64,000 nt of DNA from the NCBI GenBank assembly GCA_041745295.1, contig JBGTJE010000037.1:1-64000 (forward strand), written 5' to 3'. The notes under the pieces are model-generated. The model saw only the letters and a program-made list of their open reading frames with translations. It ran no database searches and was not told where the DNA came from. Every line of letters begins with the position of its first letter. Position 1 is the first letter of the stretch. Of this stretch, positions 1 through 9,240 are shown piece by piece. The DNA comes from JANMEB01 sp041745295 (GTDB taxonomy: Bacteria; Planctomycetota; Planctomycetia; Pirellulales; Pirellulaceae). Made by a program: the position numbers and the translations under genes.

Positions 1-35
1 TCCCTTGGTCTCCACACTCGTTAAACTGGTCATCG

Positions 36-101
36 GATAGTCCTTTCAAGCTCGTAGGGTTTCGTCTGCAAAAACAAATTCCTACCAGCCAAAGGACTAT
101 C
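36..101. repeat. Imperfect hairpin repeat at left edge
   Basis: An 11-base arm GATAGTCCTTT (36-46) is repeated in inverse as AAAGGACTATC (91-101), with further partial pairing inside (CGTAGGG against TCCTAC). No gene overlaps it. It is probably one of the intergenic palindromes typical of this window; the function is unknown. Confidence 0.5.
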
Positions 102-143
102 TCTTCAATCATCCAATGTGCGCAACTTTCTAAACGTTACCCC

Positions 144-220
144 GTCGCCTTCGGCCCGCCGTTAAACAAAAGCAAATGTGGTCGTAGAGAAACTCCGGCG
201 ACTGTTGCTCGCCGTTAAAC
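144..220. repeat. Degenerate copies of the GTTTAACGCCAAGCC palindrome family
   Basis: Two stretches end in GCCGTTAAAC (158-167 and 211-220); the first is preceded by GTCGCCTTCGGC, the same order as the right arm of the repeat at 41757-41778. The matching left arms are not clear, so this looks like two eroded ends rather than a complete element. The rest of 1-270 holds no gene that I can support. Confidence 0.45.
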
Positions 221-270
221 GACGCCGGGCTCTGGGGGCGCTAGCGGCTCGGTGCGGTTAGAATAACGCC

Positions 271-1584
271 ATGCACTTCTGGCACATAACTGTCTTTGGC
301 CTTATTCCATGGGCCTTCGTCGCATCGTGCTTCGGGCGACAAACTGACGATCGCGTTCACGCTCTTGGCGAGAAAGCGCTCGCCGCAATTCGCGATTCGG
401 ACACGGACAATCAAGCGAAGTTCATGTCTGACGTGGCTTTAATTATGGCTCGAAATGGCGAGCAAGAAGCGGCCTATGAACTTTTCGAACAAGCGTTGAC
501 ATACATTCCGGAGAAAGACAGATCGAGCCAATTGGCACATGTCGCCGGCGGAATGGCTGCGGCCGGATTCCACCGCGATGCAATCCAGATCGTTCTTCGC
601 ATTCGAGCCGATGAACAGTATAACGAAGACGAAGCGGACTGGGTATTATTGTCAATAGCTCGCCACGAGGCAGAGGGCGGTGTTCTCGATCGCGCGGAAG
701 ACTTGAGTCTTAGTATCGCCGATGATTGGTGTCGTCCCCTGGCATTAGCCGATGTTGCGGTAGTTGCAAACCGTCAATCGGATATTGTCCGAACGGAACG
801 ACTAGTACGACGTTCCATTTTTTATGCAAACCAGATCGACAGTCGCTCGATCAGGATGGGAGTGCTTCAGCAGTTGGTCGAAATATATGCAGGCGGGGGC
901 TTGCGTGATTCCGCCCTCGAAATCATTGCGCGGGAAAAAGCTAATGCAAAGGAATCAACCCATGCCTGGGCGCGCGTTCAGTCGATGGAATCGACTTGTG
1001 GCAATGTCGACGGTGTTCGCAACGCTCATGCGAATCGCTTGAGATTAATGGACATTCCGTTTGTCAGATGGGGCGGACATGATGAAACCCATTATTCAAC
1101 TGACTTGGCCGAAGCCCAAGCCCGAGCAGGCCAGCTCGAAGAAGCATGTGAAACGGCGAAGTTGGTCGCAACGTACGAGTACCATTGTCTTACCGCGCGA
1201 GAGATTGCTAAGGCGTTTATCAAGATGGGTCGTTTAGATGAGGCTCTGGCGATTAACGAAACCATTGACCCGGTCAAGCGAGACGGTTGGACCTATTCAC
1301 AAACGCTGCTCGACGTCGCAGTCGCAGAATTCCAAAACGGAAACGTTTTGCGAGCCCAGGAGTTGCTCGAGGAGACCCGGTATCACGTGCAGCAATTCGA
1401 TCCCACGCAGTCCAACTCGAATATCGATTCGGTTGCGAGAATACACGGAAAACTGGGGTTCGACAGCGAAGGTGAGACTTGGGTCAACGCGTTGCAATCG
1501 CCGTATGCTCAGGCCGTCGCATTGATCGGCCAAGCCAACGGCATCCTCGACCGCGCGAAGCAGAACAGACAGTCTCCCAAATGA
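271..1584 (+). CDS. TPR-like repeat protein, secreted or membrane anchored
   Basis: 437 codons. The first 20 or so residues are hydrophobic (WHITVFGLIPWAFVASC) and look like a signal peptide, with a Cys that could also be a lipid attachment point, although the lipobox is poor. The rest is alpha-helical with repeated Ala/Leu/Glu-rich helix pairs, for example 'DEALAINETI', 'RAEDLSLSIAD' and 'RAQELLEETR', which is the texture of degenerate tetratricopeptide repeats of about 34 residues. No catalytic motif is visible. TPR arrays usually act as protein-binding scaffolds. The start ATG has only a weak upstream Shine-Dalgarno. The neighbours do not suggest a pathway, so its partner is unknown. Confidence 0.7.
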   Translation: MHFWHITVFGLIPWAFVASCFGRQTDDRVHALGEKALAAIRDSDTDNQAKFMSDVALIMARNGEQEAAYELFEQALTYIPEKDRSSQLAHVAGGMAAAGFHRDAIQIVLRIRADEQYNEDEADWVLLSIARHEAEGGVLDRAEDLSLSIADDWCRPLALADVAVVANRQSDIVRTERLVRRSIFYANQIDSRSIRMGVLQQLVEIYAGGGLRDSALEIIAREKANAKESTHAWARVQSMESTCGNVDGVRNAHANRLRLMDIPFVRWGGHDETHYSTDLAEAQARAGQLEEACETAKLVATYEYHCLTAREIAKAFIKMGRLDEALAINETIDPVKRDGWTYSQTLLDVAVAEFQNGNVLRAQELLEETRYHVQQFDPTQSNSNIDSVARIHGKLGFDSEGETWVNALQSPYAQAVALIGQANGILDRAKQNRQSPK

Positions 1585-1801
1585 TAGTCGCGGGTCTTTC
1601 CGAGTGCGCGAGGACCCTGTCATCATATGAGGCTCTGGATCGATTTTGGCTCAGAAGAAAAGTGAAATTCAATCGCCCGCGCACAGCCATAATGGTGCAG
1701 AATTCTAAGCGAAATCGTCTTGTTTGACGCCTGTGATTGACGTTCCTAATCATGAAAATTATGAAATATTGGTCGAGTCAACTGATGTGGAGACTCAACT
1801 C

Positions 1802-3367
1802 TTGAAGCATAAGTTCAATGCAGCGCGCGATTGTTTACCAACTCTAGTTGTTGCGGTCACGATTTGCGCCATCGTTTGTCGACAAACTTTTTGCCAAGAA
1901 CTTACCGGGCACAACGCGATCGTCGTACCCAAGATATGGGACGAAAGAGAGCTTGCGGATTGGGCGACTCCGATTGCCGGGCTGGGAATTGCTCCGGGAC
2001 ATTACAGCGAACAAAAATATTATTCTGCGCCGATCGACAATCTTCGCACATATCCCGTTTATCATCCGAAGTTCGAGCCGAAGGGCTATCGCGATTGGTT
2101 GAAATCACAAGGCCCGCAACCAATCATCGAACCGGAACAACTCAAGACTAAGGCCGATTGGATCGAAGCGGGGAGGCGAGTATTTGAAGATTTGGATACT
2201 GCCATTAGCCGTTCCGATGATCCGATCGTGATCGGCTACTTCAGCGACGCGGCAGCGATCGACAAATTCCGCGATGAATCGCACGATGCGATGACCAAGG
2301 AAGGGGTCATCCTCGACTATCGCTGGGTAGTCGATCGGAATGGATCGCTCAAGATCGGCCTATCCAGTTGTGCAGGTTGCCACTCGCGACTTATGCCCGA
2401 CGGCACGTTGCTGCGTGGCGCACCGTCGAATTTCGATTTGGCAGACTCCCCTGCCGCGGAAATCTTGCTTTCAAGTTTTTATCCGAAACCACCATTGCCC
2501 GAAGGCGAGCAGTTTTTTCACTCATTTGGCGTTCCTTGGCTACCGAACGACGTTCATGCGACATTCCGGAACCAGAGCGACGAGGAACTAGAAAAATTCT
2601 TCGATCAGAAATCCGGCGCTCCGGCTGGAACGATGTTCGACCGGTTCCATGGAAGTCCCTTGTTCTCGACGCGAATGGCCGATCTGATTGGCGTCAAAGA
2701 CCGAAGGTATTTGGATGCGACGGGAACGCATGTCAACCGCGGTCCGGCCGATATCGCACGATACGGAATAATGGTGGAATTTGCCGACAACGGCGTATTC
2801 GGCTCCCATAAGTTCACACCTGAGCTCAACCAGAGATTGCCGGTCCGTCCGCCGGATGAGGCGATGTACGCGCTGGGACTTTACGTCTACGCGCTCGAAC
2901 CGCCGAAAAGTCCGTTTCCGTTCGACGAACTGGCGACGCAAGGTCGTGAGATTTTTGAGTCCGAAGGTTGCGCCGAGTGCCACACGCCGCCGATCTACAC
3001 AAATAACAAACTTGTCCCTGTTCCAGGCTTCGAGCCCCCGTTAGATGATCCCGTGACGCGACGCCTGAACATTTCCGAACGTCGAGTCGGGACCGATCCC
3101 GGTCTGGCCCTCAAGACGCGGAAGGGGACGGGTTACTACAAAGTCCCTTCGCTCCGCGGACTTTGGTATCGCGGGCTGTATGAACATAACGGTTCGGTAT
3201 CCTCGCTCGAAGATTGGTTTGATCCAAAACGGTTGCGCGAGGACTTCGTCCCGACCGGATGGAAGGGTCACGGCGTCACCCACCGTGCTGTTCCAGGCCA
3301 CGCGTTCGGGCACGACCTTTCGGCCGAAGACAAGAAGGCCCTGATTGCGTTTTTGAAAACGCTGTAG
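1802..3367 (+). CDS. Di-haem cytochrome c / cytochrome-c-peroxidase-like protein
   Basis: Two CxxCH haem-attachment motifs are present, CAGCH in the first half and CAECH near residue 390, followed by a C-terminal region with LWYRGLYEHNGSVSSLEDW, a pattern common in large planctomycete di-haem proteins related to the cytochrome c peroxidase/MauG group. This implies an exported, haem-binding redox protein. The frame is open from TTG 1724, but TTG 1802 is preceded by GGAG at 1789-1792 with 9-base spacing and gives a clean signal peptide (basic start, then LPTLVVAVTICAIV, and a cut after a Gln/Glu-rich join). I therefore prefer 1802 (521 residues). The electron donor and acceptor cannot be told from the neighbours. 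No known peroxidase-specific residue could be verified by eye. Confidence 0.8.
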   Translation: MKHKFNAARDCLPTLVVAVTICAIVCRQTFCQELTGHNAIVVPKIWDERELADWATPIAGLGIAPGHYSEQKYYSAPIDNLRTYPVYHPKFEPKGYRDWLKSQGPQPIIEPEQLKTKADWIEAGRRVFEDLDTAISRSDDPIVIGYFSDAAAIDKFRDESHDAMTKEGVILDYRWVVDRNGSLKIGLSSCAGCHSRLMPDGTLLRGAPSNFDLADSPAAEILLSSFYPKPPLPEGEQFFHSFGVPWLPNDVHATFRNQSDEELEKFFDQKSGAPAGTMFDRFHGSPLFSTRMADLIGVKDRRYLDATGTHVNRGPADIARYGIMVEFADNGVFGSHKFTPELNQRLPVRPPDEAMYALGLYVYALEPPKSPFPFDELATQGREIFESEGCAECHTPPIYTNNKLVPVPGFEPPLDDPVTRRLNISERRVGTDPGLALKTRKGTGYYKVPSLRGLWYRGLYEHNGSVSSLEDWFDPKRLREDFVPTGWKGHGVTHRAVPGHAFGHDLSAEDKKALIAFLKTL

Positions 3368-3450
3368 TCATTTCTCCTATCTGGCCCAGACGAACAAATC
3401 GAAGTGGTCACACCAGTTCTCATCCGGAACACAGAAGTTGAGCACTTCGA

Positions 3451-3483
<33 letters not shown>

Positions 3484-3509
3484 ATCGCCGGTCTTTTTGA
3501 CCATCCCCA

Positions 3510-3544
3510 AACGCCCCGCGTCCAGAAAGGCGGGGCGTTTTTTT
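3510..3544 (+). terminator. Intrinsic terminator
   Basis: A GC-rich stem AACGCCCCGC (3510-3519) pairs with GCGGGGCGTT (3530-3539) around a 10-base loop and is followed by a T run. It lies about 140 bases after the di-haem cytochrome stop and reads in the same direction, so it probably ends that transcript. Between the two (3368-3509) I see no gene. Confidence 0.75.
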
Positions 3545-3645
3545 GTCGACATGCTCTCGCTTGAAACCCAAGTGCAGCGATCCAAAAAAATCGGATTGCC
3601 GGCGGCGTTAAGTCGGCTTTCAATCGGGCCTCAGCGCACGGCAGA

Positions 3646-4000
3646 ATGGGCGAAGTCTACCGCGCACGCGACACACGACTGGGTCGAACGGTCGCAATTA
3701 AGACATTGTCCGAGAGTCTTTCTGCCGAATCGGGATTTCGTGAGCCTTTCGCATTAGAAGCTCGCGCAATTGCGGCGATCGAACACCCGCACATTTGCCC
3801 TGTTTACGATGTAGGAACGGAAAATGGCATCGACTTCATTGTGATGCAATTCGTTGATGGCGAAACTCTTGCCGAGCGAATTGAGCGGCGGCCTCTATCA
3901 TCATTGCAATCGCTCTCGATTGCCCGACAAATTGCCTCCGGACTCGAAGCGGCCCACGAGCGGGGAATTTTGCATCGCGATCTCAAACCCGCCAACATCA
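3646..4000 (+). pseudogene. Ser/Thr protein kinase fragment, truncated at both ends
   Basis: The translation holds the kinase N-lobe after the glycine loop (MGEVYRARD, then the lysine in VAIKTL) and runs to the catalytic loop HRDLKPANI. The glycine-rich turn that should precede MGEVY is absent: upstream codons read an unrelated SAHGR. Straight after HRDLKPANI the frame enters a poly-A tract and the transposase element, so DFG, the activation segment and the C-lobe are lost. No continuation of the kinase was found beyond the right end of the element, so the break is not a simple insertion. It is non-functional as a kinase. Confidence 0.8.
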
Positions 4001-4013
4001 AAAAAAAGAAAAA

Positions 4014-5329
4014 AAAAGGACAGGCATAATCTTGACAGGTGTTTTTTGGTTTGGCAAGATGCGTGGAACAATGGGGGAGGAACGAGATGACGCAGCCACG
4101 CAGTCAACTAGTCGATTTGGACGTGACCCGATACTACCACTGCATTTCGCGGTGTGTGCGACGAGCGATGCTCTGCGGCGAAGGCTTTGAACACCGCAAA
4201 CAATGGATCGAAGACCGCTTGGAGCTCCTCACGCAGAACTTTGCCCTCTCGGTCTGCGGGTACGCCGTGATGGACAATCACTTGCACGTGCTGGTCCGAC
4301 TGGACCCCGCAGTCAGCCAAGAGTGGGAGGCGGACGAGATTGTCCGCCGCTGGATCAATGTCTACCCACCCCGCAACGTGGACTTGGAGGATCCCGGGCT
4401 GGTCAAGGCGTGGGTCGCGCAGACAGCCAAAGACAAAAAGAAGGTCGAGCAACTGCGAGTTCGTCTGCGGGACTTGGGCTGGTTTATGAAGGCTTTGAAG
4501 GAACCGCTGGCGCGCCTGGCCAACAAAGAGGACGACTGCAAAGGGACTTTTTGGGAAAGCCGCTACAAATCGATCGCGATCCTGGACGAGGAAGCCTTAT
4601 TGGCGATCTGCGCCTACATTGACTTGAACCCGGTGGCGGCGGGACTCGCGGCCACTCCCGAGACGAGTCGGCACACGTCGGTGCGTCAGAGGGTCGAGCA
4701 CGCACGCGCGTCGGGAAAACTGGAATCTCTGAAAGAAGCCGCCAAGGGCTCGATCGCGGGAAGCAAAGCGGTCGGTCGACTCGAAGAGTCCCACTGGCTG
4801 TGTCCTTTGGACGACCGGCGAGCCAAGGGTTCCACGCGCGAAGGCATGCTGGAGAATTTTTCACTGGGGAGTTATCTGCTTTTGGTGGACTACACCAGTC
4901 GCTTATGCCGCACGGGCAAGGCCCGGGTTTCTCGCGAAGTGGCCTGCATCATGGATCGGCTTGGCACATCGGCCGAGTACTGGGAGCAGCGTCTGAAATC
5001 GCTTTTTGCCAAGAGTCGCTTGATGGGGAGTTACTTTGCAGCCAGCCGCGATCGTCTCCGCGAGCTTGCCCGTCGCAAAGGACTTCATCATCTGGACAAC
5101 GCGGTTCCGTTGACTGCGACCGGCTAACTCGCGTTTCGCTCATCGCTCTGAATTCTTGGCCATCCGTCATGGCCTTCTTCATCGGCCGCGCACCTTCTAA
5201 CCCGCACTTGCCGATCCGCGCACTCTTCCAACCACCTTAGGCCAATCCCACCGTCCATCACACCTCGGCCTTCCGCCACCCCACCAGCCGAAATACAAAA
5301 CCGCACCCACCAATTATGCCTGTCCTTTT
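4014..5329. mobile_element. RAYT-carrying element with perfect 17-bp inverted ends
   Basis: AAAAGGACAGGCATAAT at 4014-4030 is repeated exactly in inverse at 5313-5329. Both ends are flanked outward by A-rich or T-rich tracts (4000-4013 and 5330-5355), which extend the inverted similarity imperfectly. The only gene inside is a Y1-type transposase. The left end abuts a truncated kinase gene. IS200-like elements usually lack long inverted repeats, so these ends may be subterminal hairpin recognition sequences or the arms of a chimeric unit. No target-site duplication was recognised. Confidence 0.7.
4087..5127 (+). CDS. REP-associated tyrosine transposase (Y1_Tnp, IS200-like)
   Basis: 346 residues from ATG 4087, which has a strong GGGGGAGG at 4073-4080; the open frame begins earlier at 4039. 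The N-terminus (VDLDVTRYYHCISRCVRRA) and the HUH-type metal motif HLHVLV match the Y1 transposase family found as single-copy RAYT genes. The region FWESRYKS...AYIDLNPVAAGL is the conserved second half of the same domain. Known family members nick and rejoin single-stranded DNA at REP hairpins through a Tyr nucleophile; I could not assign that Tyr with certainty. The tail of about 120 residues beyond the domain is typical of planctomycete versions. It sits in a unit with 17-bp inverted ends and could be the enzyme acting on the palindromes elsewhere in this window (inference). Confidence 0.88.
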   Translation: MTQPRSQLVDLDVTRYYHCISRCVRRAMLCGEGFEHRKQWIEDRLELLTQNFALSVCGYAVMDNHLHVLVRLDPAVSQEWEADEIVRRWINVYPPRNVDLEDPGLVKAWVAQTAKDKKKVEQLRVRLRDLGWFMKALKEPLARLANKEDDCKGTFWESRYKSIAILDEEALLAICAYIDLNPVAAGLAATPETSRHTSVRQRVEHARASGKLESLKEAAKGSIAGSKAVGRLEESHWLCPLDDRRAKGSTREGMLENFSLGSYLLLVDYTSRLCRTGKARVSREVACIMDRLGTSAEYWEQRLKSLFAKSRLMGSYFAASRDRLRELARRKGLHHLDNAVPLTATG

Positions 5330-5389
5330 GTTTTTTGTTCTTTGTTCTTTTGTTAAATGGGTGAATTTTAATGGGTTCGTCGTTTACGA

Positions 5390-5674
5390 GTGCGTGCAAC
5401 GTTTGATGGTGGCAATGAATTCACCGATCGTGTTATAGATGCAAGTGCAGATTTCTTCCTCAATGATCACCCGTCCACGCTCCAATGCCCGGCCTGTGCG
5501 GCGACCAACGAAATGCGTAATTGGATTACCAAGCCGCATCTCGGGCTCTGTTATCTCGCCATTGAGTTTTGGAATTGGCCTCGATTCGATGCAAAAGGCT
5601 GGCAAATCTCCATTCCCCAAATCGCTTCCAGTGCACTTGGATCACCACTCATACCGACCTACGGAAAAATGTGA
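5390..5674 (+). CDS. Hypothetical or 5'-truncated protein with CPAC and EFWNWP motifs
   Basis: 94 residues from GTG 5390; the frame is open only from 5372, close to the right flank of the transposase element. The sequence is protein-like: a Cys pair (CPAC), a conserved-looking aromatic block (AIEFWNWP) and an ending TYGKM. I recall similar C-terminal blocks in uncharacterised bacterial proteins but cannot name a family. It may be a complete small protein or the tail of a gene cut by the element. It has no recognisable ribosome-binding site. An antisense frame of 78 codons overlaps it and looks less protein-like. Confidence 0.45.
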   Translation: MRATFDGGNEFTDRVIDASADFFLNDHPSTLQCPACAATNEMRNWITKPHLGLCYLAIEFWNWPRFDAKGWQISIPQIASSALGSPLIPTYGKM

Positions 5675-5712
5675 AACGAGAAAAGGTCAGGCCGTGCTTG
5701 TTTCTGCACTCC

Positions 5713-5808
5713 TCTGCGAACTCCGCGCCTCTGCGCGAGACCGATTTTCTCGTTCGCGCAGTGCTGAGTTCAAGTTAAAGGCTCGCGCAGAGGCGCGGAG
5801 TTCGCAGA
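5713..5808. repeat. Long intergenic inverted repeat (27-bp perfect arms)
   Basis: The arm at 5713-5739, beginning TCTGCGAACTCCGCG, is matched exactly in inverse at 5782-5808, with a 42-base loop. It lies between the small unknown gene on plus and the end of the large minus-strand gene, so it could act as a two-way terminator or simply be a REP/MITE-like repeat. Confidence 0.85.
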
Positions 5809-5841
5809 AAGAACGGCCAAGTTTCCGTGCAGAATCGAGTA

Positions 5842-8800
5842 TCACTGGGGCAGTGCGTACTCGATGATCGCGTAGGCGAGAAACGCGGCGCTCCAGTCGT
5901 ACCAGCGGCCAGTGGCTCCCGAGAAAATTACTCCGTCTTGAAGACCATCCAAATCGTTGGGTTCACCGGTTTCAAAATTGGTAAATACCGAATTCGTCCC
6001 GTCATGCCAGCGAAATTGTCCTTCGATCAATTGATCGCTCAGCCCGATGAAATAATGCCTCGGTCCAAAAGTCGCCGACAGCCAAGAGTTTTCGGCCGCG
6101 TCCTCGACTTTGACCAAATTGCCATTCTTGGAAGCGGCTTCAATACGAGCATCGAAGAACGTTGTCTCGGTCTGAGTCAGTCCATAAAGCTTGCCGTTGT
6201 AATGAAAAAACTGGTTGACAAGCGGCGGACCGATTTCGATGATTCCGAAACGCAAATCGGTCGATGTTCCCTGCCTCCATTGTCCGTCAAGACCGTCGAA
6301 CTGACCAAAGTCGCCATCCGGTATTGCTGCATTCGGATTGCCCGCCGCCCAGTAGGAATAGCTGAGGGTTTGTTGGCTTTCCCAACCGTAGCTCTCTTCG
6401 CTGAAACGATCGGTCAAATCAGTGTGATACAACCCAGGTCCAAATGTTTGCTTCAGCCATTCATTTTCGGTTGCGTCATCAATCGCGACCAGCGTTCCCT
6501 CAAGCGCTTGAGCTTGCGATCTCGCCGTCAACCAGTCGACGGCGCTGGACGTCAATCGGTACTGATGGCCGTTGAAGGTAAACGTCGTCAAATCGGTTCC
6601 GCGAACGATGACTTCGGCTAAGGCCAACGCCGAGTTATTTCCGGCGAGTTGCACTCGGAGGTAGCGCCCCTGAACGCCGAGATCAACGCTGCGCTGCCGC
6701 CCCACCAAACCGGGAACGAACGTCGACCAAGTCCCCGCGGCCGAGCGAACGGTTTCCAAGTCATCGCTTCCAAATGGGGTTTCGGAAACGAGGATCCAGG
6801 CATCTTTGAGCTTATTCGGGCCGACGTCGCTACGATTGAACAACATCACCAAGTCCAGCTTGTAGACTTGGCCAAGGTCGACCTGCCAAAAAGGCTGCCG
6901 TTGGCGAGCTGTGTGGGAGACCGACTTCTTACGCACGTGGTCGCCGAATTCTTTCCCGTCGACGGCTCGCGAAGCAAGGCCGCCATAGGCCGTTGAGCTT
7001 TGTACGCTCGCTTTGCCAAATGCGAGATTCACCTCGGGCAGGCGCGGTAGTACATGAATCGTGATCGCTTTGTTCGCCACCGCTCCCAGCGAATCTTGCA
7101 CCGTCAACCGTACGGTATAGGTTCCCGGGTTGACATAAGTATTCGCCGGATGTGGCAGCGAGGATTTCTGCCCGTCGCCAAAATCCCACGAGTAGGTCAA
7201 CGGATTTCCGTCTGGATCGCTCGTGCCGATGGAATTGAATTTGAAGGCATAAGGAGTTGTCGCAAAACGAGTATCGGACCAAGCCCCTACCAGCGGGGCC
7301 ATGTTTGGCGTCCACGAACTTCGATAGACCTGAACTTCACGGAGCGAAAGAGACTTTGTCCCGGCAAGCTGGATTCTCACATAGCGCCCGAGTTGACCGA
7401 CTGTAAAAACTCTCGCCGGAGTCAATACATCATCGCAATAATACGTCCAGTCGGCATTGATAAGGGCGTCTGTCAGCGATCCGCCGGTGAAAGGAGTATC
7501 TGCAACCAAGACATAGTATTTTCTTATTACGCCCGGACTGAAGTTCTCGTTATGAAAAATTGTTATCTCGCCAATGGGCTCATTGGCCAAGAGATCGACT
7601 TGCCACCAGGCTTGCGGGTCGACACCCGTGCTGGAATGCCCGGTGGTCACGCTTCCATCGACGGCAATGGACGCGTCTTCACCGGAAGGTGTGCTGCTCT
7701 GACTTGCCGGTTTGCCGACGGCCATATTCTCAGCCTCAATCTGAACCTCAATGGTAGCGGGACTGCTTTGTCCACTCGTGTCGACCGCGGTAAGCAGGAC
7801 TTGATAGACGCCGGGGACAAAGAAAGTAAAAGTCGGATTGGCGAGAGTCGAATCGACGTGGCCGTCCTGATCAAAATCCCAATGGAATTTGAGGACATCG
7901 TTGTCGGGGTCCGATGATGCCGCTGAATTGAAACTAGCTGTCAATCCACTGATATTCGTAACCGCGGCAATTGCGCTTGGTCGCCCCGTCGGTGAGCTGT
8001 TATGGACAAGTTCGTAAAGGATCCCTTGTGCAATCGACGCCATTTGAATTCTGCCGCTCGGTGCCAGACGTATATCCACGGGAAACGACCATTCGTCGCG
8101 TCCGAATTCTGTAAATGTGCCGGTCTCAGTCGCGGTGTAAACCACGTCCTGCCCATAGTTTGCGAAGTAGAACTTGCCGTCGTACGCGCTCGGATAGTTG
8201 CTTCCTCGAAACACGATGCCACTGGTGATTGCGTCAAAATCTCCAATGTGCGGATAACTGATCCAAGGAGCTGTCGATACAAAATTATTCGGTAATACGC
8301 CGTAAGCCGTTCGGTTTTGCCCCTCATAATAGGGCCAGCCAAAGTTCAAAGCCGAGCCGATATCGCTCGGTTGAATGACATTGACCTCTTCGGGTCCGTT
8401 GTCCGTCACGTCACCAAAATAGATATTGCCACTGACGGTGTCACGCGACATGCGCCATGCGTTGCGGACTCCGACGGCCAATACGCGCGATCGGGTACTC
8501 CACGGATCGAGAGGATCGTAATAAGGATTTCCAGGAATACCTGCACCATCCTCTGGGCTAATGCGAAAGATCTTGCCTTGCACAGAATCGGGATTCTGCG
8601 CGGCTAATCGGTACGCAAGGGTAAGGCCGCCATCGCCCCAGCTTACGACGACATTTCCATTGGCATCGAAATCGATGTCTCCCACGCTGTGAGTGGTCGC
8701 GGGGTTGTCATGTCCTTCGAGCAAGGTAACTCGCGTCGACAAATCAGCGACATTGGGATTCGCGGTTGAAGCGGCGACGCGTATCAGCGAGCCACCGGCG

Positions 8801-9240
8801 GCAGCAGTCGAGTCAGGATTCGTGGGCTGAAGTTCGGCGGTGAAGTTCAGGTAGACTCGCTGGTTAGCGGCGAATTGCGGGTCGAGAGCCAGGCCGATTA
8901 GGCCTCGACCTTTTTGCGAATTGACTTCGTCCCGCAAGTCGATGAACGTCCCAACGATGTTTCCGTTATCGACAATTTGAACTCGGCCGGCCTTCTCGGC
9001 GACGAATACTCGGCCATCGGGGGCGTAGTCAAATCCGATCGGTTCGATCAATCCCGCAACAAACGGTTCGATCGAGAAACCCGGTGGAAGTGTGAGCAGG
9101 TCTCTCCGCTCGAGTGACTCGGAGAATAATTCTGCCCCCCGGCCTTTTTGTTCCGTTGGCGCGACAATCGTCAGGCGTTCTTGCCGCGCGCGAAGATAAC
9201 GCTTCGCCAAGCGAAAGCATGGAAACATGGAGCACATCAC
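5842..9240 (-). CDS. Modular secreted protein: sugar-dehydrogenase propeller, PKD, discoidin and C-type-lectin domains
   Basis: 1132 residues. The N-terminus carries SLERRDLLT, the LExRxLL motif that marks many large exported planctomycete proteins. Rough domain order: a glucose/sorbosone-dehydrogenase-like beta-propeller (about 52-412; PDGRVFVAEKAGRV, GLIGLALDP), a PKD domain (418-503; WDFDQDG), a discoidin/F5-8-type-C domain (505-638; AWWQVDLL...YVRIQLAG), a second PKD (640-730; YSWDFGDG), a second discoidin domain (735-880; FWQVDLG...YLRVQLAG) and two C-type-lectin-like domains (885-1003 and 1005-1132; GEPND in the last). Known relatives of the propeller oxidise sugars with PQQ; whether this one is catalytic cannot be seen. 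The tail should bind surface glycans or polysaccharide. GTG and ATG starts are adjacent (9240 and 9237). Confidence 0.85.
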   Translation of the reverse strand: MMCSMFPCFRLAKRYLRARQERLTIVAPTEQKGRGAELFSESLERRDLLTLPPGFSIEPFVAGLIEPIGFDYAPDGRVFVAEKAGRVQIVDNGNIVGTFIDLRDEVNSQKGRGLIGLALDPQFAANQRVYLNFTAELQPTNPDSTAAAGGSLIRVAASTANPNVADLSTRVTLLEGHDNPATTHSVGDIDFDANGNVVVSWGDGGLTLAYRLAAQNPDSVQGKIFRISPEDGAGIPGNPYYDPLDPWSTRSRVLAVGVRNAWRMSRDTVSGNIYFGDVTDNGPEEVNVIQPSDIGSALNFGWPYYEGQNRTAYGVLPNNFVSTAPWISYPHIGDFDAITSGIVFRGSNYPSAYDGKFYFANYGQDVVYTATETGTFTEFGRDEWSFPVDIRLAPSGRIQMASIAQGILYELVHNSSPTGRPSAIAAVTNISGLTASFNSAASSDPDNDVLKFHWDFDQDGHVDSTLANPTFTFFVPGVYQVLLTAVDTSGQSSPATIEVQIEAENMAVGKPASQSSTPSGEDASIAVDGSVTTGHSSTGVDPQAWWQVDLLANEPIGEITIFHNENFSPGVIRKYYVLVADTPFTGGSLTDALINADWTYYCDDVLTPARVFTVGQLGRYVRIQLAGTKSLSLREVQVYRSSWTPNMAPLVGAWSDTRFATTPYAFKFNSIGTSDPDGNPLTYSWDFGDGQKSSLPHPANTYVNPGTYTVRLTVQDSLGAVANKAITIHVLPRLPEVNLAFGKASVQSSTAYGGLASRAVDGKEFGDHVRKKSVSHTARQRQPFWQVDLGQVYKLDLVMLFNRSDVGPNKLKDAWILVSETPFGSDDLETVRSAAGTWSTFVPGLVGRQRSVDLGVQGRYLRVQLAGNNSALALAEVIVRGTDLTTFTFNGHQYRLTSSAVDWLTARSQAQALEGTLVAIDDATENEWLKQTFGPGLYHTDLTDRFSEESYGWESQQTLSYSYWAAGNPNAAIPDGDFGQFDGLDGQWRQGTSTDLRFGIIEIGPPLVNQFFHYNGKLYGLTQTETTFFDARIEAASKNGNLVKVEDAAENSWLSATFGPRHYFIGLSDQLIEGQFRWHDGTNSVFTNFETGEPNDLDGLQDGVIFSGATGRWYDWSAAFLAYAIIEYALPQ

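Noticed and set aside
4001..4029. Poly-Lys tail of the kinase fragment as a real C-terminus
   Set aside because: The Lys codons come from the A-rich flank of the transposase element, and essential kinase parts are missing after HRDLKPANI.
5384..5620. A 78-codon minus-strand frame
   Set aside because: It overlaps the plus-strand frame with CPAC and EFWNWP, which looks more protein-like; neither is certain.
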